DNA of 64,000 nt from DSWT01 sp036845725 (lineage in GTDB: Bacteria; Chloroflexota; Anaerolineae; B4-G1; SLSP01): the NCBI GenBank assembly GCA_036845725.1, contig DAIUDK010000006.1, positions 7,503 through 71,502 on the forward strand, in the 5' to 3' direction. A program made the translations under genes and the position numbers. Shown one piece after another: positions 8,414 through 17,380 of this stretch. Numbering within the stretch: position 1 is the stretch's first letter; each line of letters opens with the position of its first letter. The notes under the pieces were generated by a model. That model saw nothing but the letters and a program-made list of their open reading frames with translations, ran no database searches and was not told where the DNA came from.

Positions 8414-9586
8414 TCATCTCCGCCCCAAATACGCTTTCTGCTGCGCTTTCTCCGATGGGCGGGCGAGGATGCCCTGTGCAAAAAGCTGGCGTTGGATTTC
8501 GCTATCCAGTACGGCCTTGTCCGCTGTGGTGACGAGCGCCTCTTCGTGGGCACGGGCCAGCACGTAGGGATAGCCGTTCAACACATGAGATTGGTGCTGC
8601 AAAACCGCGTGCAATGTCGTGATCGCGTCCGCGTTCAGCGCACCCCAGCCCGGCACCTCCACCCGCGCGATGACCGGTGCACGGACCACACCGACGTTCA
8701 CGTAACAGAACCACACTTCATGGCCGCGCCCAGCGTGTCGATGGTTCGTCGCCGAGGGGCGGGTGAACCAGGCTGAACGTTCGCCCGGCGCGAGGAAGTG
8801 CGCCATCAGCGCCGCGTCGGTCAACTGGCGCAGCGGGTTTTCTGCGAGCCGGCCCGGTATCTCCTCCGGCGCTAACCGGCTCGCCCAGAGCAGTTCCGCC
8901 AGCGTCCGCCCACCCGGACGGGCCACGTAGCCCACCGGCAAGCCGCCCGCCTGCCGGATCTCGGTCAGCGCGTCGAGGTAAGCCTCCACGGCCTGAGAAT
9001 CGGCCCGGCTGCGCTCGATGTGCGGCCACAACAGCGGGCCGTCGGTCAACGCCAGCAGCGTCGCGGCAGGCGTAAGACGCTGCTCGATGGCCGTCAGCTC
9101 AGCCAGATAGGCCATCTCCTGCACCAGGCGCTCCATCCCCACCCGCTCGGTCGAGATGAGATAGCCCTGCGCGTCGTGCAGTTCATCGTCCTTGAAGTGC
9201 AGCGCCTCACAACTGTACGGGCGCGGGCGCGAACCGTCGTAGCCGAAGGCCAGCCCGCCGATCTGAATCAGGTAATACAGCACCGCCGCGTGCGGATCAG
9301 GATACACCTGCGATCCATCGACGCCGATCACTACCGTACCGTGGGGCGGGTCGCCGTCAACCGTCAAGCGTGCGTCGAGCGGCGCATCATCCGCAGGCAG
9401 CGCCCCCGGCCAATCGTGGTCGCCGGATGTTACCAGAGCCAGACGCCCGCGCAACGTCGTCGGGTCTGGTGCTTCGGCCAGCCAACGCAGCGCTCGTGCG
9501 ACGTCGTCTTCGCGCAAAGTCTGGCGCTCAACCGCCAGCCGGCTCAGCGCGTCGATATCGGCTTTCAGCCGTTCGATGTGTAGCAT
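8414..9586 (-). CDS. nurA: NurA-domain nuclease
   Basis: The protein (390 residues) carries the NurA fold, an RNase H-like manganese-dependent 5'-3' exonuclease/endonuclease that works with the HerA translocase in end resection. The first acidic metal ligand is Asp90 in VIGVDGSQVYPD, a second acidic site is Asp182 in LALTDGPLLW, and the conserved C-terminal segment is YPYVLARAHEEALVT. A helical region (residues 1-45) precedes the domain. HerA is normally encoded beside nurA in archaea; no HerA-like ATPase gene lies in this window near it, only the small 7733-8344 protein. It is divergent from mraZ, with about 245 bases between them. Confidence 0.82.
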   Translation of the reverse strand: MLHIERLKADIDALSRLAVERQTLREDDVARALRWLAEAPDPTTLRGRLALVTSGDHDWPGALPADDAPLDARLTVDGDPPHGTVVIGVDGSQVYPDPHAAVLYYLIQIGGLAFGYDGSRPRPYSCEALHFKDDELHDAQGYLISTERVGMERLVQEMAYLAELTAIEQRLTPAATLLALTDGPLLWPHIERSRADSQAVEAYLDALTEIRQAGGLPVGYVARPGGRTLAELLWASRLAPEEIPGRLAENPLRQLTDAALMAHFLAPGERSAWFTRPSATNHRHAGRGHEVWFCYVNVGVVRAPVIARVEVPGWGALNADAITTLHAVLQHQSHVLNGYPYVLARAHEEALVTTADKAVLDSEIQRQLFAQGILARPSEKAQQKAYLGRR

Positions 9587-9664
9587 CCCTCAATCCTCAC
9601 TCTCAATGCCTAATCCCCCCCATTATAAGCGATGCCGCTAGTGTTACAAATCCATAACAACTTT

Positions 9665-9703
9665 ATCCCAAATTTTACGCATTTTGTTATCAAAATTTGG
9701 GAT
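9665..9703. promoter_or_regulatory. 12-bp palindrome upstream of the mraZ promoter
   Basis: ATCCCAAATTTT (9665-9676) and AAAATTTGGGAT (9692-9703) are perfect complements around a 15-base spacer, ending seven bases before the -35 box. A further TTGGGATT is at 9720-9727, inside the promoter spacer. The layout suggests an operator for a dimeric regulator or a nurA-side hairpin. No regulator can be named. Confidence 0.5.
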
Positions 9704-9710
9704 TTCCCTA

Positions 9711-9739
9711 TTGCATTACTTGGGATTATCGTGTATAAT
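9711..9739 (+). promoter_or_regulatory. Sigma-70 promoter of the dcw cluster
   Basis: TTGCAT (9711-9716) and TATAAT (9734-9739) are separated by 17 bases. Transcription would begin inside the MraZ-box array and give a leader of roughly 85 bases before mraZ. Confidence 0.8.
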
Positions 9740-9740
9740 G

Positions 9741-9780
9741 GTGGGTAAATGTGGGGAAAAATGGAGAAAAGTGGGGGATT
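9741..9780 (+). promoter_or_regulatory. MraZ operator: four 10-bp direct repeats
   Basis: Four consecutive 10-base units follow the -10 box: GTGGGTAAAT, GTGGGGAAAA, ATGGAGAAAA and GTGGGGGATT. The TGGG-type core repeated once per helical turn is the known binding pattern of the MraZ repressor. The position, over and just after the start of transcription, fits autorepression of the cluster. A fifth GTGGGGAAAA lies near 9814-9823. Confidence 0.8.
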
Positions 9781-9831
9781 TTTCCCTTTCGTAACGCAAT
9801 TTTAGCATTGTCGGTGGGGAAAACAAGAACC

Positions 9832-10269
9832 ATGTTTTTAGGGCAATATACATACACATTGGATGGCAAGGGACGGATCACCATCCCCTCGCGCTTCCGT
9901 GATGAACTTACCGGCAGTATCGTCATCACCCGAGGGCTGGACCACTGTCTCACCATTTACCCCATGGATATGTGGAACGAAATCGCACAAAAAGTCAACG
10001 CGCTGCCCATCACCGATCCGCGCGGGCGGGCGTTGCGACGCGTCTTCTTCGCCGATGCGATAAGCGCGGAACTGGATCGCCAGGGACGCATTCTGATTCC
10101 CGATCGGCTGCGCGAGTATGCCGGATTGGACCTTTCCACCGAGATCGTGATTGTTGGCCTGGACCGCTTCCTTGAAGTATGGACACCCGAACGGTGGGAA
10201 GAAGCCAACGCCCGTCAAATGGAAATGATGGACGAGGATCCGGCATTATGGGAGAACTTGCAGATTTAA
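9832..10269 (+). CDS. mraZ: Transcriptional regulator MraZ
   Basis: The protein (145 residues) contains two SpoVT/AbrB-like half-domains, marked by LDGKGRITIPSRFRDEL near residue 10 and LDRQGRILIPDRLREYAG near residue 80. MraZ forms a ring-shaped oligomer that binds the TGGG-type repeats seen just upstream and represses its own division/cell-wall cluster. An in-frame ATG at 9751 exists, but that extension is the operator sequence. The start MFLGQYTYTLDGKGRI is the family norm. Length is typical (about 143-152). Its end overlaps rsmH by 22 bases, which suggests coupled translation. Confidence 0.96.
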   Translation: MFLGQYTYTLDGKGRITIPSRFRDELTGSIVITRGLDHCLTIYPMDMWNEIAQKVNALPITDPRGRALRRVFFADAISAELDRQGRILIPDRLREYAGLDLSTEIVIVGLDRFLEVWTPERWEEANARQMEMMDEDPALWENLQI

Positions 10270-11255
10270 CAACCGTCGAACCGGATGCCGACGCCGGATC
10301 ACAATCCGAGGCCTACACAGACCTCTGGGAATGCGGCGGGCACATTCCTATTCTGCTAGCTGAAGCGCTAGACGGTTTGGCCGTCAAGCCTGGAGGATAC
10401 TATCTCGACGCGACAGTCGGTGGAGGTGGACATGCCGCCGCCATCCTCGAAGCCTCCCGGCCAACAGGCCGGTTGCTGGGACTAGATCGCGATCCCGAAG
10501 CCGCTGCACGCGCGGCAAAGCACCTTAAACCCTTTGAAGACCGGGCACAAGTTATGCCTATGTCCTATGTCCAGTTGACTACAGCCCTGCGCCGTGCCGG
10601 ATTTCCACCTCTGGATGGCATCCTGTTCGATCTGGGGTTCTCTTCCTGGCAAGTGGACGATCCTACGCGCGGCTTCTCCTTCCGCACTGATGGTCCACTG
10701 GACATGCGTTTCGATCCCACCGGCGACGATCTGCCGGCCTCGGTTTTGGTCAACCAATTGGCCGAAGTGGAATTGATCGATCTACTGCGGCGTTACGGCG
10801 AGGAATCGCGCAGCCGCCGGATCGCGCAGGCCATCGTCGCCGCGCGGCCGATCCGCAGCACAGGACATCTGGCCGAAGTGATAGTCGCAGCGGTGGGGCG
10901 AACACGCGGAGAACGGCTGCACCCCGCTACACGCATATTTCAAGCGTTGCGCATCGCCGTGAACCACGAATTGGAAGGCATTGTGGCGGCGCTGCCCCAG
11001 GCCGTTGCAGCTTTGCGCCCGGGGGGGCGATTGGCGGTCATCACGTTTCACTCACTTGAAGACCGCATCGTTAAACAGTTTATGAAACAGGAAGAACGCG
11101 GATGCATTTGTCCGCCAAAAGCGCCCGTCTGCACTTGCGGACATGCGCCAACCTTACAAAACATAACGCGCAAGCCTATCATCCCATCTGCGGAGGAAAT
11201 CGTCGCCAACCCCCGCAGTCGCAGCGCCAAACTGCGCGTGGCGGAAAAACTGTAG
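10248..11255 (+). CDS. rsmH: 16S rRNA (cytosine1402-N4)-methyltransferase
   Basis: This 335-residue SAM-dependent enzyme methylates N4 of C1402 in the 16S rRNA decoding centre. Motif I is LDATVGGGGHAAAIL. The catalytic/specific blocks are GILFDLGFSSWQVDDPTRGF, FRTDGPLDMRFD, NHELEGI and FHSLEDRIVKQFMK. The Cys cluster CICPPKAPVCTCG and NPRSRSAKLRVAEK near the end are standard for RsmH. The chosen ATG at 10248 lies inside the end of mraZ and follows GAGGA. The usual dcw position directly after mraZ supports the call. Confidence 0.96.
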   Translation: MGELADLTTVEPDADAGSQSEAYTDLWECGGHIPILLAEALDGLAVKPGGYYLDATVGGGGHAAAILEASRPTGRLLGLDRDPEAAARAAKHLKPFEDRAQVMPMSYVQLTTALRRAGFPPLDGILFDLGFSSWQVDDPTRGFSFRTDGPLDMRFDPTGDDLPASVLVNQLAEVELIDLLRRYGEESRSRRIAQAIVAARPIRSTGHLAEVIVAAVGRTRGERLHPATRIFQALRIAVNHELEGIVAALPQAVAALRPGGRLAVITFHSLEDRIVKQFMKQEERGCICPPKAPVCTCGHAPTLQNITRKPIIPSAEEIVANPRSRSAKLRVAEKL

Positions 11256-11289
11256 CGTCATCGAATAGTGCGCGAAAGTTGAAGGCTAT

Positions 11290-11616
11290 ATGAGCGTCCT
11301 GTGGCAGCAAAAAACACACGGTGTCCTGAAACGAAAAGAGAAAATGCAGCACCTTCTGGCGCGGTTGTTGCTCGGCGTGGTAGTGACGACGACCGTGCTG
11401 GCCGGCATATACCTGACGGTGGTCGCTTCCAACGTACACGGCGCGCGCCGTCTATGGGCGATGGAACACGAGATCGCCGACGTGACACGCGATAACCAGG
11501 CGTTGATCACCGAGATCGCACGCCTGAGTTCGATTCCAGTACTGCAAGAACGTTCGGTCGCCCTGGGATACCAGCCGGCTGAGTCTATCGACTTTCTGTA
11601 TATGGGGGAACCCTGA
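11290..11616 (+). CDS. ftsL: FtsL/DivIC-like division protein
   Basis: This small protein (108 residues) has a basic N-terminus, one transmembrane helix at about residues 22-44 (LLARLLLGVVVTTTVLAGIY), and a short coiled coil with Asn/Leu/Ile heptads (VTRDNQALITEIARLSSIPV). The final YQPAESIDFLYM matches the short extracytoplasmic tail of FtsL/DivIC-type proteins. These proteins bridge FtsQ and the FtsW-FtsI synthase at the septum. Sequence identity in this family is low, so the call rests on shape and on the place between rsmH and ftsI. Two bases separate its stop from the next ATG. Confidence 0.75.
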   Translation: MSVLWQQKTHGVLKRKEKMQHLLARLLLGVVVTTTVLAGIYLTVVASNVHGARRLWAMEHEIADVTRDNQALITEIARLSSIPVLQERSVALGYQPAESIDFLYMGEP

Positions 11617-11617
11617 G

Positions 11618-13354
11618 ATGCTACGCGGTCCAGACGCACGCTTACGCCTGATTACGGTTCTGTTAATTGCTGCCTTGCTGCCCATCTTTGGGCAGCTAGT
11701 GCGTGTACAGGTGCTCGAACATAGCCGGTACCAGAGCGAGGCCGAGTCGCTCGTCCGCCGCCAGTACACCCTGCCCGAAGCTCCCTGGGGCGTGATTATG
11801 GATCGCAACGGCGACTTGTTGGTGGGCAATGTGCCGGTATACGACGTGGGCGCTGAAATCAACATGATCACCGACACGGCGATGGCGGCCTCCGTGCTCG
11901 CGCCACTGTTGAACCTCCCGGAAGACAAACTACGTGCTACGATGACGCTGCCGGAAGGCACCCAAACGCTTGTGTGGCGTCCCTTGACCAACCGTGTGCC
12001 TCCCAAAACAGCACAGGCTCTCAGAGATCTGAACTGGCCCTGGATTACCATGTCACCCACGTGGGAACGTTATTACGCTGAGGGCGCGCTGGCCTCACAC
12101 ACCCTGGGTTTCGTCAACGCCGACGGGATGGGCTACGGCGTCCAGGCTTTCCAACTGCGGTTCCTGCGCGGCGAGAACATCACGCGCGTCGGTTCGGTGA
12201 GCGGCGATACCAGCCCCATGCCCGACGAACTGATGAGCGGTAGCCTGACCCCCTATCCAGGAACGGACCTGCGCCTCACCATCGACCGCACGATCCAGGC
12301 TTTCGTCGAAGGGGCGCTCGATCAGGCCATTGTGGAGTACAAAGCGATGGGCGGCACAATCCTGGTGATGAATCCGCAGACCGGCGAAATTTTAGCCGTC
12401 GCCAGCCGTCCGAACTACGAACCGCATCGTTACCCGGAGTACGCACAAAACGGCCAGAACGCGATTTTCAGCGATCCGGCGGTAAGCATCCCCTACGAAC
12501 CGGGTTCGGTCTTCAAGGTCGTCACCGTGGCGGCTGCGCTCGACTCCGGGCGTGTGGATATGAACTGGTCCTACAACGATCTAGGCATACTGGAATACGG
12601 CGGCATACCCATTCACAACTCCAGTGGCGCTGCGTATGGTCAACAAGGGGTACAAGGCATCCTGGATCACTCCCTAAACGTAGGGGTGGCGACGCTCTCG
12701 ACGCACGTCCTCGGCGCGGATCTTTTCTACAAGTATGTGCGGGCCTTTGGGTTCGGGCAGACCACGGGCATCGAACTTGCCGGGGAAGCGAGCGGCATCG
12801 TCCATCTGCCTAGCGATTGGGACTGGACCGACAGTCACCTGGCGACGAACTCCTTCGGGCAAGGCATCGCTGTGACACCGCTCCAGATGGCGACGGCCGT
12901 TGGGGCGATTGCCAACGATGGAGTGATGATGCAGCCGCGCATCGTCGCGGAACGTCACCACCCGGATGGACGCATCATTCCCATTCCGGCACACGAGTTA
13001 GGACGTCCAATCTCGGCAGAAACGGCCCGCGCAGTCGCAGAGATGATGGCCCGCAGTGTCGAAACCTTTAGCAAAGCGGCTCAGGTGCCAGGCTATCGCG
13101 TAGCGGGGAAGTCCGGCACGGCGCAAATTCCGACGACCGGCGGTTACGATCCACAGCAAGTAATCGCAACGTATGCCGGATTCGGGCCGGTGGTAAATCC
13201 ACAAGTCGTCGTTTTAGTCAACCTGGATCGCCCGGATGTACCGTCGAATATGCGCTGGGGCATACATATCGCTGCTCCAGTTTTCCAGAAGGTGATGGCA
13301 CGTGTTTTGACGCTGATGGGTGTTCCGCCCTCAGACTTGCGCGCGGGACCATGA
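11618..13354 (+). CDS. ftsI: Division transpeptidase, class B penicillin-binding protein
   Basis: This 578-residue protein cross-links septal peptidoglycan. An N-terminal signal-anchor helix is at about residues 10-27. A pedestal domain follows with GVIMDRNGDLLVGN. The transpeptidase domain has the acylated Ser297 in EPGSVFKVV (SxxK), Ser352-Leu-Asn in the second motif, and Lys498-Ser-Gly-Thr in the third. Penicillins would bind Ser297. No PASTA domains are present at the C-terminus, unlike many Gram-positive homologues. Placement after ftsL and before murF makes FtsI (PBP3) more likely than an elongation PBP2. GGGGGAA upstream is a good ribosome binding site. Confidence 0.92.
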   Translation: MLRGPDARLRLITVLLIAALLPIFGQLVRVQVLEHSRYQSEAESLVRRQYTLPEAPWGVIMDRNGDLLVGNVPVYDVGAEINMITDTAMAASVLAPLLNLPEDKLRATMTLPEGTQTLVWRPLTNRVPPKTAQALRDLNWPWITMSPTWERYYAEGALASHTLGFVNADGMGYGVQAFQLRFLRGENITRVGSVSGDTSPMPDELMSGSLTPYPGTDLRLTIDRTIQAFVEGALDQAIVEYKAMGGTILVMNPQTGEILAVASRPNYEPHRYPEYAQNGQNAIFSDPAVSIPYEPGSVFKVVTVAAALDSGRVDMNWSYNDLGILEYGGIPIHNSSGAAYGQQGVQGILDHSLNVGVATLSTHVLGADLFYKYVRAFGFGQTTGIELAGEASGIVHLPSDWDWTDSHLATNSFGQGIAVTPLQMATAVGAIANDGVMMQPRIVAERHHPDGRIIPIPAHELGRPISAETARAVAEMMARSVETFSKAAQVPGYRVAGKSGTAQIPTTGGYDPQQVIATYAGFGPVVNPQVVVLVNLDRPDVPSNMRWGIHIAAPVFQKVMARVLTLMGVPPSDLRAGP

Positions 13355-13381
13355 TCACGTCGCAAATTGGCGATTCACGCA

Positions 13382-13406
13382 CAGGGCGAGTCGGTAACTC
13401 GCCCTG
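13382..13406. repeat. GGGCGAGT hairpin between ftsI and murF
   Basis: CAGGGCGAGT (13382-13391) and ACTCGCCCTG (13397-13406) form a perfect 10-bp stem with a 5-base loop. No T-run follows. It could lower read-through, set an mRNA end, or be a dispersed GGGCGAG-type repeat related to the one at 2373-2403. Confidence 0.6.
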
Positions 13407-13462
13407 CAAACATTATTAGCAACAAGATTATCAAACCATAGACGACCAGACTAAAGACTAAA

Positions 13463-14908
13463 ATGAAACAACTGACATTGGCTGATTTGATCGAGGGGGT
13501 ACGGGGCTGGCGTCCGGCAGATCTGAAGATGCCGGTTCGTCCCATCCTGGACTCACGCACGGCAGAAGCCGAGCACGAAGACCCACGCCCCGTCTTCTTT
13601 GCTTTCAAAGGTGAGAACGTCGACGGGCACGACTACGTCGGCGATGCCTTCAAACGGGGCGCAGTCGCTGCCGTCATCGACCGTGACGTGGATGCCGCGG
13701 GATGCGGCGCTGCGAGCGTGCTCGATATAACGCAGACGCCGCCAACGACTCCGCTCACCACTCCCCTGCTCATCCGCGTTCCCAACACACTTGACGCCCT
13801 ACAGAACGCGGCGCGCTTCTGGCGGCAGCAGTTGAATCCCCGCGTGATCGGGATTACCGGCAGCATCGGCAAGACGACGACCAAGGAAGTCGTCACCAAG
13901 GTCCTCGCCAGCCGTTATCCCGTACAACGCAGTACCGGCTCGTACAACAACGAGATCGGGCTGCCGCTCACCCTGCTGCAACTCACCAGCGAAGATGCCT
14001 ATGTCGTGCTGGAGATGGGGATGTATGTGCGCGGCGACATTCGCCTGCTGGCCGAGATCGCGCAGCCGCACGTGGGCATCGTCACCAACGTAGAGCCGGT
14101 TCATCTGGCACGCGCGGGCAGCATTGAAAATATCACCCTGGCCAAACGCGAACTGGTCGAGAGCCTGCCGCCCGCGCCCGAAGGTGTCGCCATCCTCAAC
14201 TACGACGATCGTCGGGTCTGGGCAATGGCCGAACACACACAAGCGCAAGTCTTTTTCTACGGCCTCTCGCCGGAAGCGGGTTTGTGGGCCGACGAAGTGG
14301 AAACGCAGGGGCTGGAGGGCATCCGCTTGCGCCTGCACTACGCGGGAGAACAGCTTTACATCAAAGTACCCTTGTTGGGACGGCACAGCGCGCATACGGT
14401 GCTCCGTGCCGCCGCAGCAGGATTGGTCGAAGGATTGGACTGGCAGGACATTGTGGAGGGCTTGCGGACGCCGGGCGCACAATTGCGCCTCGTCGCCGTA
14501 CAGGGGCTAAAAGACTCGTTGATCCTGGATGACACCTATAATTCCAGTCCAGCGTCGGCCCTGGCAGCGCTGAGTTTGCTCAAGACGATGGAGGGTCGCA
14601 AGATCGCCGTCTTGGGCGATATGTTGGAGTTAGGGGATCACGAGGAAGCGGGGCATCTCAAAGTGGGCTGCCGGACCGCCAACACTGTCGAAGAGTTGAT
14701 CACCGTAGGCGAACGCGCGCACTTCATCGCGCAGGGCGCCGAACTCTGCGGTCTGCCGCGCAGCCACGTCCACGAAACGCCGGATTGCGAAGCCGCCGTC
14801 GCCGTGCTGCGCGAGATTCTGCAACCGCAAGACATCATTTTGGTAAAAGGGTCACGGGCCATGAAAATGGAACAGATCGTGATGGCCATCAGCAAGGAGG
14901 TGCCGTGA
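13463..14908 (+). CDS. murF: UDP-MurNAc-tripeptide:D-Ala-D-Ala ligase
   Basis: This 481-residue Mur ligase adds D-Ala-D-Ala to the UDP-MurNAc-tripeptide in the cytoplasm, using ATP. The N-terminal substrate domain has SRTAEAEHEDPRPVFFAFKG. The ATP loop is GITGSIGKTTTKE with Lys near 137. The MurF-specific blocks DDTYNSSPAS and AVLGDMLELGDHEEAGH separate it from MurE and MurD. The last visible step is KGSRAMKME, also standard. No MurE gene is found on either side, although murE usually precedes murF. The stop overlaps the GTG start of mraY. Confidence 0.95.
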   Translation: MKQLTLADLIEGVRGWRPADLKMPVRPILDSRTAEAEHEDPRPVFFAFKGENVDGHDYVGDAFKRGAVAAVIDRDVDAAGCGAASVLDITQTPPTTPLTTPLLIRVPNTLDALQNAARFWRQQLNPRVIGITGSIGKTTTKEVVTKVLASRYPVQRSTGSYNNEIGLPLTLLQLTSEDAYVVLEMGMYVRGDIRLLAEIAQPHVGIVTNVEPVHLARAGSIENITLAKRELVESLPPAPEGVAILNYDDRRVWAMAEHTQAQVFFYGLSPEAGLWADEVETQGLEGIRLRLHYAGEQLYIKVPLLGRHSAHTVLRAAAAGLVEGLDWQDIVEGLRTPGAQLRLVAVQGLKDSLILDDTYNSSPASALAALSLLKTMEGRKIAVLGDMLELGDHEEAGHLKVGCRTANTVEELITVGERAHFIAQGAELCGLPRSHVHETPDCEAAVAVLREILQPQDIILVKGSRAMKMEQIVMAISKEVP

Positions 14909-15906
14909 GCTTTGGCCTGATTTTAGCCAGCATCTCGTTTCTGATGGTCGTCTTCTGGGGCGGGCCTTATATAGGGCTGCTGAAGCGCTGGCGTGTCGGC
15001 AAACGCATCCGCATCGATGGGCCGAGCGGCCACCAGACCAAGATGGGAACTCCCACGATGGGCGGTGTCCTCATCACAGTCCCGGTCATCCTGATTACGC
15101 TGGCACTGAATATTTACAATCTCATCGGCGACAACACAGTCTTGGGACGCTCGATCCTGGTCCCGCTGGGCGTGATGATCGCTTACGGCGTGCTCGGCGC
15201 GCTCGACGACTGGGCCGGGGTCAAGGGAATGCGGCGCGGGGAGGGCTTTACCGCGCGTTTCAAGATGGAGATCGAATTGGTGCTCACATTCATCGTGGCG
15301 CTGGTGATGTACTACGGGCTAGACCTGCACAGCATCGCCATCCCCGGCATTCCAGAAAAGATCGACATCGGCCTGTTCTACATTCCCGTGGCGATGTTCA
15401 TCATCATCGGGTCGGCCAACGCCGCCAATCTCACCGATGGACTGGACGGCCTATCAGGCATCATTATGGCGAGCGCCTTCGTCGCCTATGCCATCATCGC
15501 CGACCTGCAAGGGCAGATTTACCTGGAACGCTTCTGTTTCACGGTCGTCGGCGCGTCGTTCGCCTTCTTATGGTTCAACGCCCATCCCGCCGAACTGATG
15601 ATGGGCGACACCGGTTCTCTGGCCCTGGGCGCGACGTTGGGTGTGGTGGCGTTGATGACCGGACAATGGTTGATTTGGCCCATCATTATGTTGATGCCGG
15701 TCTCCATCACGCTCTCGGTGATCATCCAGGTAGGGTACTTCAAGTACACAAAGAAGAAATACGGCGAAGGCCGGCGCGTCTTCAAGATGGCGCCGCTGCA
15801 CCATCACTTTGAACTATTGGGATGGTCGGAAACGCAGGTCGTGCAACGTTTCTGGCTCGTCCAACTGCTGGCGGCGATGGCTGGAGTGGCCCTAGCGCTG
15901 ATCTAG
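14905..15906 (+). CDS. mraY: Phospho-MurNAc-pentapeptide transferase
   Basis: This 333-residue integral membrane enzyme transfers phospho-MurNAc-pentapeptide to undecaprenyl phosphate, giving lipid I. About ten transmembrane helices are visible. Signature loops are GHQTKMGTPTMGGV, DDWAGVKGMRRGEG, NAANLTDGLDGLSG, NAHPAELMMGDTGSLALG and MAPLHHHFELLG; the Asp pairs bind magnesium and the HHH loop contacts the nucleotide. The GTG start shares its bases with the murF stop (GTGA) and follows AAGGAGG. An in-frame ATG 120 bases upstream lies wholly inside murF and gives a non-membrane extension, so it is rejected. Confidence 0.96.
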   Translation: MSFGLILASISFLMVVFWGGPYIGLLKRWRVGKRIRIDGPSGHQTKMGTPTMGGVLITVPVILITLALNIYNLIGDNTVLGRSILVPLGVMIAYGVLGALDDWAGVKGMRRGEGFTARFKMEIELVLTFIVALVMYYGLDLHSIAIPGIPEKIDIGLFYIPVAMFIIIGSANAANLTDGLDGLSGIIMASAFVAYAIIADLQGQIYLERFCFTVVGASFAFLWFNAHPAELMMGDTGSLALGATLGVVALMTGQWLIWPIIMLMPVSITLSVIIQVGYFKYTKKKYGEGRRVFKMAPLHHHFELLGWSETQVVQRFWLVQLLAAMAGVALALI

Positions 15907-15934
15907 TTCCGAATGACAAGCTACGAGTTTCGAG

Positions 15935-17311
15935 ATGACAACGACATTAACCGTGGTGATTCTGGGGTTAGCTCGACAGGGAAAGGCGCTGGCGCGCTTT
16001 TTCGCCGAACAAGGATGGCACGTCACCGTGTCGGATACGCGCAAACCCGAGGCCTTACAGGACACGATGCGCGAATTGAGCGACCTGGACCTGCGCTACG
16101 TCTTGGGCGAGCATCCTTTGAGCCTACTGGATGGCTGCGATCTGTTCTGCACCAGCGGCGGCGTGCCCAGCGATCTGCCGGTCGTGCAAGAGGCCGCCCG
16201 GCGCGGGATCCCGCTCAGCAACGACGCCCAAGAATTCGTGCGGCGCTGTCCGGCCCCGATCATCGGCATCACCGGTTCGGCAGGGAAGACGACGACAACG
16301 ACGCTGGTGGGCAAGATGCTCGCCGAAACCGGCTTCACGACATGGGTCGGCGGCAACATCGGCAACCCATTGATCGGCGACCTGGCGGCGATGCAGCCCA
16401 CCGACCGGGTGGTGATGGAGCTTTCGAGCTTCCAGTTGGAACTGATGCAGGTCAGCCCGCAAGTTGCGGGCGTGCTCAACATCACGCCCAACCATCTGGA
16501 CCGGCATAAGACGATGGAGGCTTATATAGCGGCGAAAGCCAACATTGTCGCGCACCAACATGAGAGTGACATCGCCGTGCTCAGCTACGACGAGCCGAAC
16601 GCACGAGCACTGGCAAGATTGACACAAGCGGGAGTGCGTTACTTCAGCGGAACGACTGAAACAAATGGTGCATTTTTACAAGGGGATACGCTCGTGTTAC
16701 GGCAGGCGGAGAGGCAGATCACCGTGTGCGAACGCCGCGCGCTACGACTGCGGGGGATGCACAACGTGATGAACGCGCTGGCGGCGATAACCCTGGCCGA
16801 CGCGACAGGCACGTCCGTCGAGGCGATGGAACACGTGCTCTCGACCTTTACCGGCGTCGAACACCGTCTGGAGGAAGTCCGCCGCGTCAACGGCGTGTTG
16901 TGGATCAATGATTCCATCGCCACTGCGCCGGAACGAGTGATGGCAGAACTACAGTCGTTCGATGAGCCACTGATTCTGCTGGCGGGCGGGCGCGACAAGG
17001 ACCTGCCGTGGGAAGCCTTCGCGCGGGCCGTGGCGCAGCGCGTGCGAGTGCTCATCCTGTTCGGAGAGGCGGCAGGGTTGATCCGAGGGCACGTCGAGGC
17101 AGCGGTAGCTGAAACGCGGGCACAACACCAGACGGTGATTCTCGAAACGGTGATCGCAGCAGGGACATTGGAGAACGCAGTACAGGCCGCCGCGCAGCAC
17201 GCGCAATCTGGTGACGTGGTCCTGCTCTCACCCGGCGGCACGAGCTACGACGCCTACCGCGATTTTGCCGAACGGGGTGAGCATTTCCGCCAACTGGTGA
17301 TGGCGCTGTAG
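15935..17311 (+). CDS. murD: UDP-MurNAc-L-Ala:D-Glu ligase
   Basis: This 458-residue cytoplasmic ligase adds D-glutamate to UDP-MurNAc-L-alanine. The N-terminal Rossmann-like domain (VVILGLARQGKALARFF) binds the nucleotide sugar. The ATP loop is GITGSAGKTTTTTLVGK with Lys118. ELSSFQLE, NITPNHLDRH and the C-terminal INDSIATAPERVM and LSPGGTSYDAY are MurD hallmarks. In most homologues the IND motif continues S(K)ATN; here it is SIATAP, so the usual modified Lys neighbourhood differs slightly. The gene follows mraY by 28 bases and precedes ftsW. Confidence 0.95.
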   Translation: MTTTLTVVILGLARQGKALARFFAEQGWHVTVSDTRKPEALQDTMRELSDLDLRYVLGEHPLSLLDGCDLFCTSGGVPSDLPVVQEAARRGIPLSNDAQEFVRRCPAPIIGITGSAGKTTTTTLVGKMLAETGFTTWVGGNIGNPLIGDLAAMQPTDRVVMELSSFQLELMQVSPQVAGVLNITPNHLDRHKTMEAYIAAKANIVAHQHESDIAVLSYDEPNARALARLTQAGVRYFSGTTETNGAFLQGDTLVLRQAERQITVCERRALRLRGMHNVMNALAAITLADATGTSVEAMEHVLSTFTGVEHRLEEVRRVNGVLWINDSIATAPERVMAELQSFDEPLILLAGGRDKDLPWEAFARAVAQRVRVLILFGEAAGLIRGHVEAAVAETRAQHQTVILETVIAAGTLENAVQAAAQHAQSGDVVLLSPGGTSYDAYRDFAERGEHFRQLVMAL

Positions 17312-17380
17312 AAATACTTTCACTACGGAGAGAGAGTTCTTCATAAAGCGTTGGACTTTGGACTATTTCGAGGAGAAGGG

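Noticed and set aside
14785..14905. N-terminal extension of mraY
   Set aside because: It lies inside murF and has no membrane or family character; GTG at 14905 follows AAGGAGG.
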